Assembly (NCBI RefSeq): GCF_002975205.1
Contig: NZ_PCOC01000001.1
Location: forward strand, 62,001 to 126,000
Length of the DNA stretch: 64,000 nt
DNA from: Ochrobactrum vermis
GTDB taxonomy: Bacteria > Pseudomonadota > Alphaproteobacteria > Rhizobiales > Rhizobiaceae
Reading direction: 5' to 3'
Shown: piece by piece, positions 18,322-26,370 of the stretch
How positions within the stretch are numbered: position 1 is the stretch's first letter
Layout: each line of letters opens with the position of its first letter
Notes under the pieces: generated by a model
What the model saw: only the letters and a program-made list of their open reading frames with translations
Told to the model about the DNA's origin: nothing
The model's database searches: none
Translations under genes and position numbers: made by a program

Positions 18322-18978
18322 ATGGATGTAAGACTGCCTTATCCGATCAAATGGAAATATGACCGGGCCGAATTGTGGGCCGATGGCGTCATCCATGTTC
18401 TGGGTGTCGGGCTGGCGCTTGCCGGTGCCATTGCCATGCTGATCTATTTCCTGCCGAACATGCCTGCGGCGACCTCGATTTCGTCGGGGGTCTATCTGGC
18501 GAGCCTTCTGGCGGCGCTCGGAATTTCGGCTGTCTACAATATCTGGCCGGTTTCCCCGACAAAATGGTTCCTGCGCCGTTTTGACCACTCGGCAATCTAT
18601 CTGCTGATCGCTGGAACCTACACGCCCTTTGCCATGCATATGGGGGATCGCGCACTGCCGCTGCTTCTCTTCGTATGGAGCGTGGCTTTTGTCGGCATCA
18701 CATTGAAACTGTTCATGCCGGGACGTTTTGACCGGTTGTCGATCCTGCTTTATCTGGCGCTCGGCTGGAGCGGCGTGATGGTCTACGACACTATGGTGCA
18801 GTCGCTGCCGCCAGCCGTTTTCTGGCTGATTGCAGCCGGCGGCATGGTCTATTCTCTGGGTGTGATCTTCCATGTCTGGGAGCGTCTGCGGTTTCAAAAT
18901 GCCATCTGGCATGGTTTTGTCGTGGTGGGCGCAGCGCTGCATTATTGTGCGGTGTTCTTTGTCGGCGCATGGAACTGA
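18322..18978 (+). CDS. Hemolysin III / PAQR-family membrane protein
   Basis: A 218-aa inner-membrane protein with seven hydrophobic segments. Family motifs are visible: ELWADGVIHVLG near the N-terminus, AVYNIWP, RFDHSAIYLLIAGTYTPFA and the C-terminal HVWERL with IWHGFVVVGAALHY. These supply the conserved E, D, S and three H residues of the PAQR/CREST hydrolase-like site. The exact start is uncertain because no ribosome site is visible; the ATG at 18322 is the most natural. Bacterial members (YqfA) affect membrane fluidity; the haemolysin name is historical. Confidence 0.83.
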   Translation: MDVRLPYPIKWKYDRAELWADGVIHVLGVGLALAGAIAMLIYFLPNMPAATSISSGVYLASLLAALGISAVYNIWPVSPTKWFLRRFDHSAIYLLIAGTYTPFAMHMGDRALPLLLFVWSVAFVGITLKLFMPGRFDRLSILLYLALGWSGVMVYDTMVQSLPPAVFWLIAAGGMVYSLGVIFHVWERLRFQNAIWHGFVVVGAALHYCAVFFVGAWN

Positions 18979-18994
18979 AGCCCGCTCTATTTCG

Positions 18995-19150
18995 GCTCTG
19001 ACGGTCTGCAAATGGCGCACTTCTGCGCTTCCGGTGCTCATGGATATTTCCTTGACGCATAGTCTCATCCGAAAAGTCTGCAACTTTTCGGGACTATGCT
19101 GTAGTACACTCCGCTCCGGTTCTCGAATTGCATCATTTTCGTCACGTCAT
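18995..19150. repeat. Type B repeat element with a nested hairpin
   Basis: The blocks TCTGCAAATGGC, GCTTCCGGTGCTCA, ACTCCGCTCCG and CATTTTCGTCAC match the element at 55243-55382, but between them (about 19053-19103) sits an extra hairpin: GCATAGTC...CGAAAAG pairing with CTTTTCGGGACTATGC, similar to the core of the type A repeat. Confidence 0.65.
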
Positions 19151-19190
19151 ACCCCAAATAGCGAACGGTCTTCGGAGTGCTTGATCGCCT

Positions 19191-22100
19191 TCAATGAAAA
19201 TCCCGCGAGTTCGGCATGATTTTAACATTCCGCGGATGATGCGCCGTCTGGGACGGAGCGACGAGGCGCTGTGCTTCGCGTCCGCTCATCTCGATCAGCG
19301 CTGCCGAACGGTCCTGCAATTTTGCCGCCACCAGATGTACGACCCCTTCGGGGCTGCGCTGGATGCGGCCTTCGATATGGATCAGCCGCGCGCCCATCAC
19401 TTCGCGGCGAAACGTCTTCATGATCTTCGGCCAGACGACAATATTGGCAATGCCGGTTTCATCTTCGATGGTGAGAAACACCACACCCTTGGCGCTGCCG
19501 GGGCGCTGGCGCACGGTGACGACGCCCGCCACCTTCATGCGGCGTCCGTCGGCACCTTCCTGCACGGCGCGACAGGTTGAAATGCCTTCCGCTGCCAGCC
19601 CCTCGCGCAGATATTGCAGCGGGTGCCCCTTCAGCGAAAGCCGCGTCGTCTCGTAATCGGCAATCACATGTTCGGAAGCGGCCATTTCAGGAAGCCTCGT
19701 GCGCGGTTCCTCCGCCAGCTCGCTGGTCGCAGCGGCGCGAAACAGCGGCAAAGTCTCGTCATTGGGCAGGCGGCGCACGGCCCAAAGTGCGGCACGGCGG
19801 TCGATGTCGAGCGAGCCGAAGGCATCTGCATCGGCCAGAAGCGTGAAGGCGCGCCGGTCGAGCCGGAGACGCCGATGCATGTCCTCGATGGTGCGGTAAG
19901 GTTCCTGCCGGTCGGCAAGCAGCAGCTCTGTGTCACGCTTGGAAAAACCATCGATCTGGCGAAAGCCGAGCCTCACAGCGGGGTTCGGACCGGGGATGTC
20001 TTCCAGAAGATTATCCCATTGGCTGAAATTTACATCGACGGGCAGCACCGTCACATCATGTTCGCGGGCATCGCGCACGATCTGGGCGGGCGCGTAAAAG
20101 CCCATCGGCTGGGAATTGAGAAGCGCTGCGGCGAACACTTCCGGGTGATGATGCTTGATCCACGCGGAAATATAGACCAGATGCGCAAAGCTCGCCGCGT
20201 GACTTTCGGGGAAGCCATATTCGCCGAAACCCTTGATCTGGTTGAAGCAGTTTTCGGCAAAGCTCCGGTCGTAGCCACGATTGACCATGCCGTCGATCAT
20301 CTTTTTCTCCATGGTATGAATGGTGCCCATCTTGCGGAAGGTGGCCATGGCGCGGCGCAACTGATTGGCTTCTTCGGGCGTGAATTTTGCGGCCTCCATG
20401 GCAATGCGCATCGCCTGTTCCTGAAACAGCGGCACACCCTTGGTCTTGCCGAGAATCTGCTGCAACTCGTCGGGTGGGCCATGTTCCGGCGAAGGCGATG
20501 GCAAGGTGGAGGGTTCCTCATTGTTCCGTCGCCGCAGATAAGGATGCACCATGTCGCCCTGAATGGGGCCGGGGCGCACAATGGCGACCTCGATGACGAG
20601 ATCGTAGAACTTGCGCGGTTGCAAACGCGGCAGCATGTTCATCTGGGCGCGGCTTTCCACCTGAAACACGCCAAGCGAATCCCCCTTACACAGCATGTCG
20701 TAGACGGCTTTATCTTCGCGCGGCAGATTGGCCAGCGTCAGCTTTTGACCACCATAAAGCTGCGGCTTATGCTGGTGAATAAGGTCGAAAGCCTTGCGAA
20801 TGCAGGTGAGCATGCCGAGCGACAGCACATCCACCTTCATCAGCCCCACCTCGTCGATATCGTCCTTGTCCCATTCGATGAAAGATCGCTTGTCCATTGC
20901 TGCCGGGCCGATGGGCACGGTCTCGTCCAGCCGGTCGCGGGTGAGCACGAAACCACCGACATGCTGCGACAAGTGGCGCGGAAAGCCGATCAGCGTGATG
21001 GCAAGTTCCACTGCGCGCCGGACGACGGGATTGTCGGGGTCGAGACCTGCCTGCCTTATATGCTGCTTGTCGATGCCGCCGCCCGATATGCCCCAGACCG
21101 TATTGGCGAGCGCTGCCGTCACGTCTTCGGTCAGCCCCAGCGCCTTGCCGACATCGCGGATCGCGCTGCGGGACCGATAGCTGATGACGGTTGCGACAAT
21201 GGCCGCGCGGTCTCTCGAATATCGGTCATAGACATATTGCATTACCTCCTCGCGGCGCTCATGCTCGAAATCGACATCGATATCCGGCGGCTCCTGACGC
21301 TCGGCGGAGATGAAACGCTCGAACAGGAGATCGACCTGTGTCGGGTCCACACCGGTGACGCCAAGGCAGAAGCAGACGACGGAATTGGCCGCCGAGCCGC
21401 GTCCCTGACATAGAATGCCTTCTCCGCGGGCATAGCTCACAATGTCATAGACGGTGAGGAAATAGGCCGCATATTGCAGCTTTTCGATCAGCGCCAGTTC
21501 CTTGTGGATCAGCGCCTGCACCTTCGGCGGTATGCTGTCCGCACCATAATGGCGAGCCGCACCTGCCCAGGTGAGATCATGCAGATGCTGCTGCGGCGTC
21601 TTGCCGGGGGGCACCGGCTCGTCTGGATAATCATATTTCAGCTCGTCGAGCCGGAAGGTGATGGGCGCGACGAAATCGGCAGTCGCTTCGACGGCCCCAG
21701 TGTAGTCGCGGAACAATCGCATCATTTCATGCGGTGGCTTCAGATGACGTTCGGCATTCTTTTCGAGAAGCCGACCGGCTGCGAAAACAGTCGTGTGGTG
21801 GCGGGTGGCCGTCAGCACGTCCTGAAGCGCACGGCGGTCGGGGTGGTGATAAAGCACGTCATTGGTGGCGAGCAGCGGCACATTGGCTTCGGCTGCAAAA
21901 CGGGCGATGCGCTCGGACCGGCGTCCGTCATGGCCCTGATGCGGCATGGCGAGCGCCAGCCAGACAGAGCCGGGTGCGGCCTGTGCGATCTCTGTCAGGC
22001 GTGCGGCAAAATCCGGCTCGTCTTTGTCAGGCGGAAAGACCGCGATCTGGAACTGTCGGGCGCGAAACAGCAGGTCGCTCCATTCGAGGTGGCATTCGCC

Positions 22101-22424
22101 CTTGATGGCGGCGCGTGCCTTGCCTTCCGTCAGCAGGCGACACAATTGCCCATAGGCCGGACGATCACGCGGATAGACGACCATATCCGGCGTGCCGTCG
22201 ATGAAAGAAAGGCGACAGCCGATGAAAAGCCGAAAATCGCATGTTTCGCGAAAATCCTTCCATGCCGCATGTGCCCGCACCACACCGGCCAGCGTGTTGC
22301 GATCGGCAATGCCGATGCCGGACAGGCCAAGCTCATGCGCGCGCGCTACCTGTTCCTGCGGATGCGAAGCACCGCAAAGGAAGGAAAAATTGCTGGCAGC
22401 AGCCATTTCAAAATAATGAGCCAT
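19191..22424 (-). CDS. dnaE2: Error-prone DNA polymerase DnaE2 (ImuC)
   Basis: A 1077-aa C-family polymerase alpha-subunit of the mutasome type. An N-terminal PHP domain (SNFSFLCGASHPQEQV, GIADRNTLAGVVRAH) leads to the palm domain with catalytic aspartates in PDIDVDFEHERREEVMQY, then finger and helix-hairpin-helix regions and a C-terminal OB fold (VVTVRQRPGSAKGVVFLTIE). It performs translesion synthesis after DNA damage. Its ATG shares an A with the imuB stop (TGATG), so translation is coupled. The operon is headed by an SOS box before imuA. Confidence 0.95.
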   Translation of the reverse strand: MAHYFEMAAASNFSFLCGASHPQEQVARAHELGLSGIGIADRNTLAGVVRAHAAWKDFRETCDFRLFIGCRLSFIDGTPDMVVYPRDRPAYGQLCRLLTEGKARAAIKGECHLEWSDLLFRARQFQIAVFPPDKDEPDFAARLTEIAQAAPGSVWLALAMPHQGHDGRRSERIARFAAEANVPLLATNDVLYHHPDRRALQDVLTATRHHTTVFAAGRLLEKNAERHLKPPHEMMRLFRDYTGAVEATADFVAPITFRLDELKYDYPDEPVPPGKTPQQHLHDLTWAGAARHYGADSIPPKVQALIHKELALIEKLQYAAYFLTVYDIVSYARGEGILCQGRGSAANSVVCFCLGVTGVDPTQVDLLFERFISAERQEPPDIDVDFEHERREEVMQYVYDRYSRDRAAIVATVISYRSRSAIRDVGKALGLTEDVTAALANTVWGISGGGIDKQHIRQAGLDPDNPVVRRAVELAITLIGFPRHLSQHVGGFVLTRDRLDETVPIGPAAMDKRSFIEWDKDDIDEVGLMKVDVLSLGMLTCIRKAFDLIHQHKPQLYGGQKLTLANLPREDKAVYDMLCKGDSLGVFQVESRAQMNMLPRLQPRKFYDLVIEVAIVRPGPIQGDMVHPYLRRRNNEEPSTLPSPSPEHGPPDELQQILGKTKGVPLFQEQAMRIAMEAAKFTPEEANQLRRAMATFRKMGTIHTMEKKMIDGMVNRGYDRSFAENCFNQIKGFGEYGFPESHAASFAHLVYISAWIKHHHPEVFAAALLNSQPMGFYAPAQIVRDAREHDVTVLPVDVNFSQWDNLLEDIPGPNPAVRLGFRQIDGFSKRDTELLLADRQEPYRTIEDMHRRLRLDRRAFTLLADADAFGSLDIDRRAALWAVRRLPNDETLPLFRAAATSELAEEPRTRLPEMAASEHVIADYETTRLSLKGHPLQYLREGLAAEGISTCRAVQEGADGRRMKVAGVVTVRQRPGSAKGVVFLTIEDETGIANIVVWPKIMKTFRREVMGARLIHIEGRIQRSPEGVVHLVAAKLQDRSAALIEMSGREAQRLVAPSQTAHHPRNVKIMPNSRDFH

Positions 22425-24022
22425 CACGCAAACAACCCATGCAGAAACCAGCGCGGATGATTGGCGCCGTCATAAAGGCCTTCGCGAAAAATCCAGAAGC
22501 GCTGGCCGTTCTCGTCTTCCACCCGGTAATAATCGCGCAGCTCCGGCACCTCGTGACCGATTGCGAGCCACCATTCCGGTTCGATCCTTTCCGGCCCTTC
22601 GGCAAGGTGCACATGATGGCGCACCCGTCGCCACAGGAAAAACGAAGGTGGACTGTCGGGCACTTCCGCCACGCTTTCGATTGGCTGTGGCGGGCGAAAC
22701 AGTTTTATGGGACGCGCAGGCGGATCACCGGGAAGCGCCGGCGCGCTTTCATAATCGGCTTCACCCTTGCCGTCCGTGTGCAGGGCAGGACGCAGGCCGA
22801 AGGCCCGTTCGGGCATATGTGTGTTGCGCGAAAAGGAAACCAGAATGCGGTTCTGTCCAAGCCGCGCCGAAAGCCGGTCGACAAGCTGGCTGAACCCCGC
22901 TTCATCCTCCTCATGCTGGTCGAGCCCGGTCTGGCGCTGGGCGATTGCCGCGCAGCGCAGCGCTGCCAGCCGGATCATGTCGAAGCCGAAACCGGCATCG
23001 AGCGGATCGGTAAGCGCATTGAGCCTTTCACGCGCAAGACGCAGGAAAACCTTGTCGTTGCGCAAAGGCTGGCCGGTTTCGATGTGGATATGACGCACGT
23101 CGCCATCGACACGGAAGAAGGAGGCCTCAATCAGAAGCGCGCCTTTGCCCTCCGGTTCAAGCTGCGTAAAAAGCTCCTGTGCCAGTTCCTGCAAGAGGCG
23201 CTCGACCAGCTCCATCACTGTTACCGGCTCTGACAGGCGGCGCTCGGCGGTACTGAGCGGCATGATGCGCAAAGGTGAAATCGGCGCGTGCTCGCGCCGC
23301 GCCAGCCGGTCGAGCCGGGTCGCAAGATCGGTGCCGAAGCGGGCGGTGAGTGCGGCACGCGGAAGCCCCATCACATCGCCGATCCGTTTCAATCCGGCGC
23401 GCTTGAGGCCGGTTTCTGCGGTTTGCGTCAGTTCAAGTGCGGAGAGCGGCAGGCGGGGAAGCAGCCGGTCGGCTTCCGCCCTGCTGAAAGTACCGCCCTT
23501 CGTTCCACGTGCCAGAAGCCGCGCGGCAAAACTGTTATCGGCAATCGCCGCCTGTACGCCAAGCCCGGCCCGTTCCAGACGCCGGACCGCATCCGCATGC
23601 ATGGCGTCGAGACCGCCAAAAAGATGCGCGCAGCCGGTGATGTCGAGCATCAGCCCGTGCGGCTGGTCGAGGGCGACAAGCGGCGTGTAGCGTTCGCACC
23701 AATGGGCAAGACGCTTGAGCAATGCTGCATCATGTTCGGGTGCCGCCGCTGCCACTTCAAGCCTTTCCACGCGGGCGCGCGCATCCGTCAGCGCCATACC
23801 GGGAAAAAGACCAAGCTTTGCCGCTCCGGCATCCACCGCTGTCAGGCGCAGCGCATTGGCCGTGCGCTCGGTGACAATAAGGGGCGCCATGGGGGACAGG
23901 CGCGGTTTGCCGTCAGGCGGAACGGCGCGGCGAAGCCGGTCGGTCGGCAGAAACGGAAACCAGAGGGCGAGAAACAGACGTTCTGCCGTCCCGTTCTCTT
24001 GTACCAAATTCCTGGGTTTCAT
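22424..24022 (-). CDS. imuB: ImuB, catalytically inactive Y-family polymerase
   Basis: A 532-aa DinB-like protein that acts as the hub of the ImuA-ImuB-DnaE2 mutasome, linking polymerase and sliding clamp. At the N-terminus (LFLALWFPFLPTDRL) the usual catalytic aspartate is missing, as known for ImuB. The little-finger region and C-terminal tail with proline-rich segments follow. The ATG at 24022 lies inside the end of imuA, giving a 110-bp overlap in a different frame. Confidence 0.93.
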   Translation of the reverse strand: MKPRNLVQENGTAERLFLALWFPFLPTDRLRRAVPPDGKPRLSPMAPLIVTERTANALRLTAVDAGAAKLGLFPGMALTDARARVERLEVAAAAPEHDAALLKRLAHWCERYTPLVALDQPHGLMLDITGCAHLFGGLDAMHADAVRRLERAGLGVQAAIADNSFAARLLARGTKGGTFSRAEADRLLPRLPLSALELTQTAETGLKRAGLKRIGDVMGLPRAALTARFGTDLATRLDRLARREHAPISPLRIMPLSTAERRLSEPVTVMELVERLLQELAQELFTQLEPEGKGALLIEASFFRVDGDVRHIHIETGQPLRNDKVFLRLARERLNALTDPLDAGFGFDMIRLAALRCAAIAQRQTGLDQHEEDEAGFSQLVDRLSARLGQNRILVSFSRNTHMPERAFGLRPALHTDGKGEADYESAPALPGDPPARPIKLFRPPQPIESVAEVPDSPPSFFLWRRVRHHVHLAEGPERIEPEWWLAIGHEVPELRDYYRVEDENGQRFWIFREGLYDGANHPRWFLHGLFA

Positions 24023-24752
24023 TGTTCCATTCCATGATCCATTGCCCGCATGTGCCGTGGCGATTGCGCTCCAGAACCGCAGAAAAAACAGGCTTTCCGG
24101 GCGCGTTTGCTCCGCTTGAACGGGATGGCGCGGGCGCCACGCGCCAGCGGCTGACGGCAGCGCTTTGCACGCCTGTCCGGTGGCTCCTGAGCAGGATGAC
24201 CGGCAGCTGCGCGGTTTCGGTTGCCAGAAGCAGACGGCGCGAGGCGGTCAGGTCGAGACATTTCGGCTGGCCTGTCACCGAGGCGACGACGCCGGAAACG
24301 AGGTGCGAGGCCTTGCCGCCGCTTCCGGCTTCCAGTGCATCATTTGCCGCCTTCAGAACATCCTGTGCCGTGGGACAGCGCACGATCAGAAGTCGCGACG
24401 GATCGATCCCGAAGGCATGAAGTCCCGGCGGATAAAGCCCGCCATATTCGCTTGAGGCGCTTTCTTCCTCGATCCAGATAATCGGGCGCCGAGATTCTGC
24501 TGCACGGGCGGCAAAGGCGAGCGCAAAGCCGGTCGCGGCCATGTGCGCGCCGGGATTTTCGGCAAAAACCTCATGCAGCGCATCGCCTGCCAGACCATGC
24601 GGAAAGGCGGCATCTGCCCCGGCAAGACCGAGCGTGAAACTGCGCGCCCGCCCGAAGCCCGTTTGCCCCTGATTTGCAAAACTACCTTGCGGATCGTTGC
24701 CTTCAATGGTCGTAACCATGCGCCGCAGCGCCGCGATGTCGATGCCGCTCAC
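23913..24752 (-). CDS. imuA: ImuA, SulA/RecA-like mutasome protein
   Basis: A 279-aa protein of the ImuA family. Blocks HGLAGDALHEVFAE, WIEEESASSEYGGLYPPGL and LLATETAQLPVILLR are typical. It is required with ImuB and DnaE2 for damage-induced mutagenesis. The start appears to be the GTG at 24752, with a weak ribosome site, 20 bp after the SOS box. After the usual end (EWNNETQEF) the frame continues about 30 residues, overlapping imuB by 110 bp. Confidence 0.88.
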   Translation of the reverse strand: MSGIDIAALRRMVTTIEGNDPQGSFANQGQTGFGRARSFTLGLAGADAAFPHGLAGDALHEVFAENPGAHMAATGFALAFAARAAESRRPIIWIEEESASSEYGGLYPPGLHAFGIDPSRLLIVRCPTAQDVLKAANDALEAGSGGKASHLVSGVVASVTGQPKCLDLTASRRLLLATETAQLPVILLRSHRTGVQSAAVSRWRVAPAPSRSSGANAPGKPVFSAVLERNRHGTCGQWIMEWNNETQEFGTRERDGRTSVSRPLVSVSADRPASPRRSA

Positions 24753-24771
24753 GTCTAGATTCCATCTTTTT

Positions 24772-24786
24772 GTTCTCTATATGTTC
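24772..24786 (-). promoter_or_regulatory. LexA (SOS) box before imuA
   Basis: GTTC-TCTATAT-GTTC is an exact match to the alphaproteobacterial LexA direct repeat GTTC-N7-GTTC. It is 20-34 bp upstream of the imuA start, so LexA should repress the imuA-imuB-dnaE2 operon until DNA damage. Confidence 0.9.
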
Positions 24787-24860
24787 TAGTATTGAATCGA
24801 GTCAGGCAAGAGTCAAGCGGGATCAGTCGGGGGCATGTGTGGATAAGAAAAATGCTTCCT

Positions 24861-24958
24861 TAGAACGCATCCCGAAAAGTGGGAAACGGTTTTCGGAAAA
24901 GATGCGTTCAGACAAACAGTTAGAGCGCCGATCTGATAAAATCAGATCGGCGCTCTAA
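24861..24958. repeat. Type A palindromic repeat, copy 1
   Basis: The core GCATCCCGAAAAGTG...CGGTTTTCGG...GATGCG folds into a hairpin, and after a short linker follows a perfect 18-bp stem TTAGAGCGCCGATCTGAT with a 3-base loop (24920-24958). Together with the element at 24994-25137 it fills the 385-bp gap between imuA and the next gene. Confidence 0.85.
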
Positions 24959-24993
24959 GAGGGAGCATTTATCGTCATGGGTGATTAGCTTAG

Positions 24994-25137
24994 CACTACA
25001 GTTGCAAATTCGTCAGGCCGTGGCGAAAAGAGTGATTTTCGAGTACCGGAGCGGAGCGTACTTGAAGGTACGAGAGCACCGGAACGCAGACAAAGCGCTC
25101 TTTGCAGCCCGGCATCACGAAGAATGCAACTGTAGTG
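24994..25137. repeat. Type B element with 13-bp terminal inverted repeats
   Basis: The 144-bp element is bounded by perfect inverted repeats CACTACAGTTGCA (24994-25006 and 25125-25137). Its inside (GAGTACCGGAGCGGAGCGTA, GAGAGCACCGGAACGCAGA) is the reverse complement of that in the copies at 19 and 55 kb. The right end directly touches the stop codon of the DUF6616-like gene. Confidence 0.8.
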
Positions 25138-25494
25138 TTAGGCGGCTTTCTTGAAAGGCACGCCTGCCAGTTGCGCCAGATGGCCGGGAAGGTCGGTGCC
25201 TGCACCAGCCGCATTGATCGTGTCGAAATAATCATGCCAGCCGGTGGCGGTGATTCCGGCAATCAGCATGTCGAGAGCTGCTTCATCCGGGAAACGCCAG
25301 ATGGCGAAGAAACTCTGGCTGGGCGCAAAAGACTTTGTCGCGTCGACGGGCCCCAGTGCCAAGGCTTCGATACCGAGCGCGGCAAGCCCGCCCATGCCCG
25401 CACCGACTTTCTCAAAGAAGGCCTGCCTGCCTTCAGCATCAAGCGCGTGCCAGCTCGGTTTCGGGGAATAAAGCTCGGCGAGATAATAGGTCAT
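25138..25494 (-). CDS. Small DUF6616-like protein, partner of MarR
   Basis: A 118-aa protein beginning MTYYLAELYSPKPSWHALD, with the block FFAIWRFPDEAALDMLIAGI and a DYFDTINAAG segment; I place it, with moderate confidence, in the DUF6616 group of ferredoxin-like dimeric alpha/beta-barrel proteins. Its ATG overlaps the stop codon of the marR-type gene (ATGA), so both are one operon and probably one response. The 3' end abuts a type B repeat element. Substrate or function is unknown. Confidence 0.7.
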   Translation of the reverse strand: MTYYLAELYSPKPSWHALDAEGRQAFFEKVGAGMGGLAALGIEALALGPVDATKSFAPSQSFFAIWRFPDEAALDMLIAGITATGWHDYFDTINAAGAGTDLPGHLAQLAGVPFKKAA

Positions 25495-26021
25495 GTCATA
25501 TCCCTGAGGGTTGCATTGATCTTGAAAGAGTGGCCGGCATCGGTGCGACTCCAGATGCGGCGCAGCAAGGTGCTGAGAAGTTGCTGTTCGCCTGTCGAGA
25601 GGTCGCTCATCAGGCTTGCAATCCATGCGGTGTGTTCTTCGAAAAGCTGTTGTGCCAGCAGCAAACCCTCGGATGTCAGCCGGACAATCAGCTTGCGGCG
25701 GTCCTCGCTATCCGCGTGGCGCTTGAGGAAACCATCGCGCTCCAGCCCGTCCAGCAGGCCGGTGATAGTGGCGCGCGTTACGCCTGCGCGTTCTGAAAGC
25801 GCGTGCGGCGAGAGGCCGTCGGGCGCATCGTGCAGCAGAAACAGCAGGACGAACTTGCCTTCCGAAAGCTTGTGCGGTGCCAGCCGGTTGGCGCAATCCC
25901 GGTCAATGGCCGAAGCAAGCGACAAAACCTCAAAGCAGACTTTCAGCGCGTCGGTGGACGGGCTGTGCCGGCGTTCCATTTCACCCAGAAGGGCGTGATG
26001 CTTTTGCTCGATTATTTCCAT
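25491..26021 (-). CDS. MarR-family transcriptional regulator
   Basis: A 176-aa regulator with the MarR winged helix at about residues 65-130 (LSPHALSERAGVTRATITGL, then LKRHADSEDRRKLIVRLT, the typical wing with DxRR). No ribosome site precedes the ATG at 26021, and the start codon lies inside a perfect palindrome ATACGGTACCGTAT, so autoregulation or leaderless translation is plausible. It is coupled to the small DUF6616-like gene and divergent from the ParD-like/Map pair. Confidence 0.88.
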   Translation of the reverse strand: MEIIEQKHHALLGEMERRHSPSTDALKVCFEVLSLASAIDRDCANRLAPHKLSEGKFVLLFLLHDAPDGLSPHALSERAGVTRATITGLLDGLERDGFLKRHADSEDRRKLIVRLTSEGLLLAQQLFEEHTAWIASLMSDLSTGEQQLLSTLLRRIWSRTDAGHSFKINATLRDMT

Positions 26022-26033
26022 ACGGTACCGTAT
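26020..26033. promoter_or_regulatory. Palindromic operator at the marR start
   Basis: ATACGGTACCGTAT is a perfect 14-bp palindrome containing the marR start codon. It shares the half-site ATACGG with the inverted repeat at 26105-26134. Confidence 0.6.
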
Positions 26034-26104
26034 AATATGGTGCCACATTAAACGCAAATGGTTTTGATTGATCGAACAGGAATCGGATGGACTTGATCGA
26101 TAGG

Positions 26105-26134
26105 CATATACGGTTTATATATGATCCGTATATG
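26105..26134. promoter_or_regulatory. Inverted repeat before the ParD-like gene
   Basis: CATATACGG-N12-CCGTATATG has perfect 9-bp arms and ends 23 bp before the ParD-like start codon, in the AT-rich divergent promoter region. It carries the same ATACGG half-site as the marR palindrome. Confidence 0.6.
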
Positions 26135-26157
26135 AACTGTATGGTCTGGACAATGCT

Positions 26158-26370
26158 ATGGGTATCGTGAAAATCGGTGACGAACTGCATGAGGAACTGC
26201 GCAAGGCGAGTGACGTCATGTGTCGTTCGATCAATGCGCAGGCTGAATACTGGATGAAGATCGGTATGCTCGCGCAGGCCCATCCCGAACTGTCGTTCAA
26301 TGAGATCGTGCAGATGCAGTTGCGCGCAGCGCAGGTCGAGCTGCCGGTTCTGGCGGTGCAGTCGTCATGA
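26158..26370 (+). CDS. ParD-like family protein
   Basis: A 70-aa protein of the ParD_like family (MGIVKIGDELHEELRKASDV, INAQAEYWMKIG). The fold is ribbon-helix-helix-like and resembles antitoxins, but no ParE toxin is next to it. Its stop overlaps the start of a methionine aminopeptidase gene (ATGA), a pairing seen in several proteobacteria. It may regulate the pair through the inverted repeat just upstream; this is inference. Confidence 0.75.
   Translation: MGIVKIGDELHEELRKASDVMCRSINAQAEYWMKIGMLAQAHPELSFNEIVQMQLRAAQVELPVLAVQSS

Noticed and set aside
19614..21413. 599-codon open frame on the plus strand
   Set aside because: It lies antisense to dnaE2, has arginine/histidine-rich composition typical of the complementary frame of a G+C-rich gene, and no ribosome site or family.
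22424..24022. ImuB as an active DinB-type polymerase
   Set aside because: The catalytic aspartate segment at the N-terminus is replaced by LALWFPF, as in other non-catalytic ImuB proteins.
24861..25137. CRISPR array or insertion sequence
   Set aside because: There are no regularly spaced direct repeats and no transposase; the structure is two different palindromic elements side by side.
26158..26370. ParDE toxin-antitoxin module
   Set aside because: Only the ParD-like protein is present; the adjoining gene is a complete methionine aminopeptidase, not a ParE toxin.
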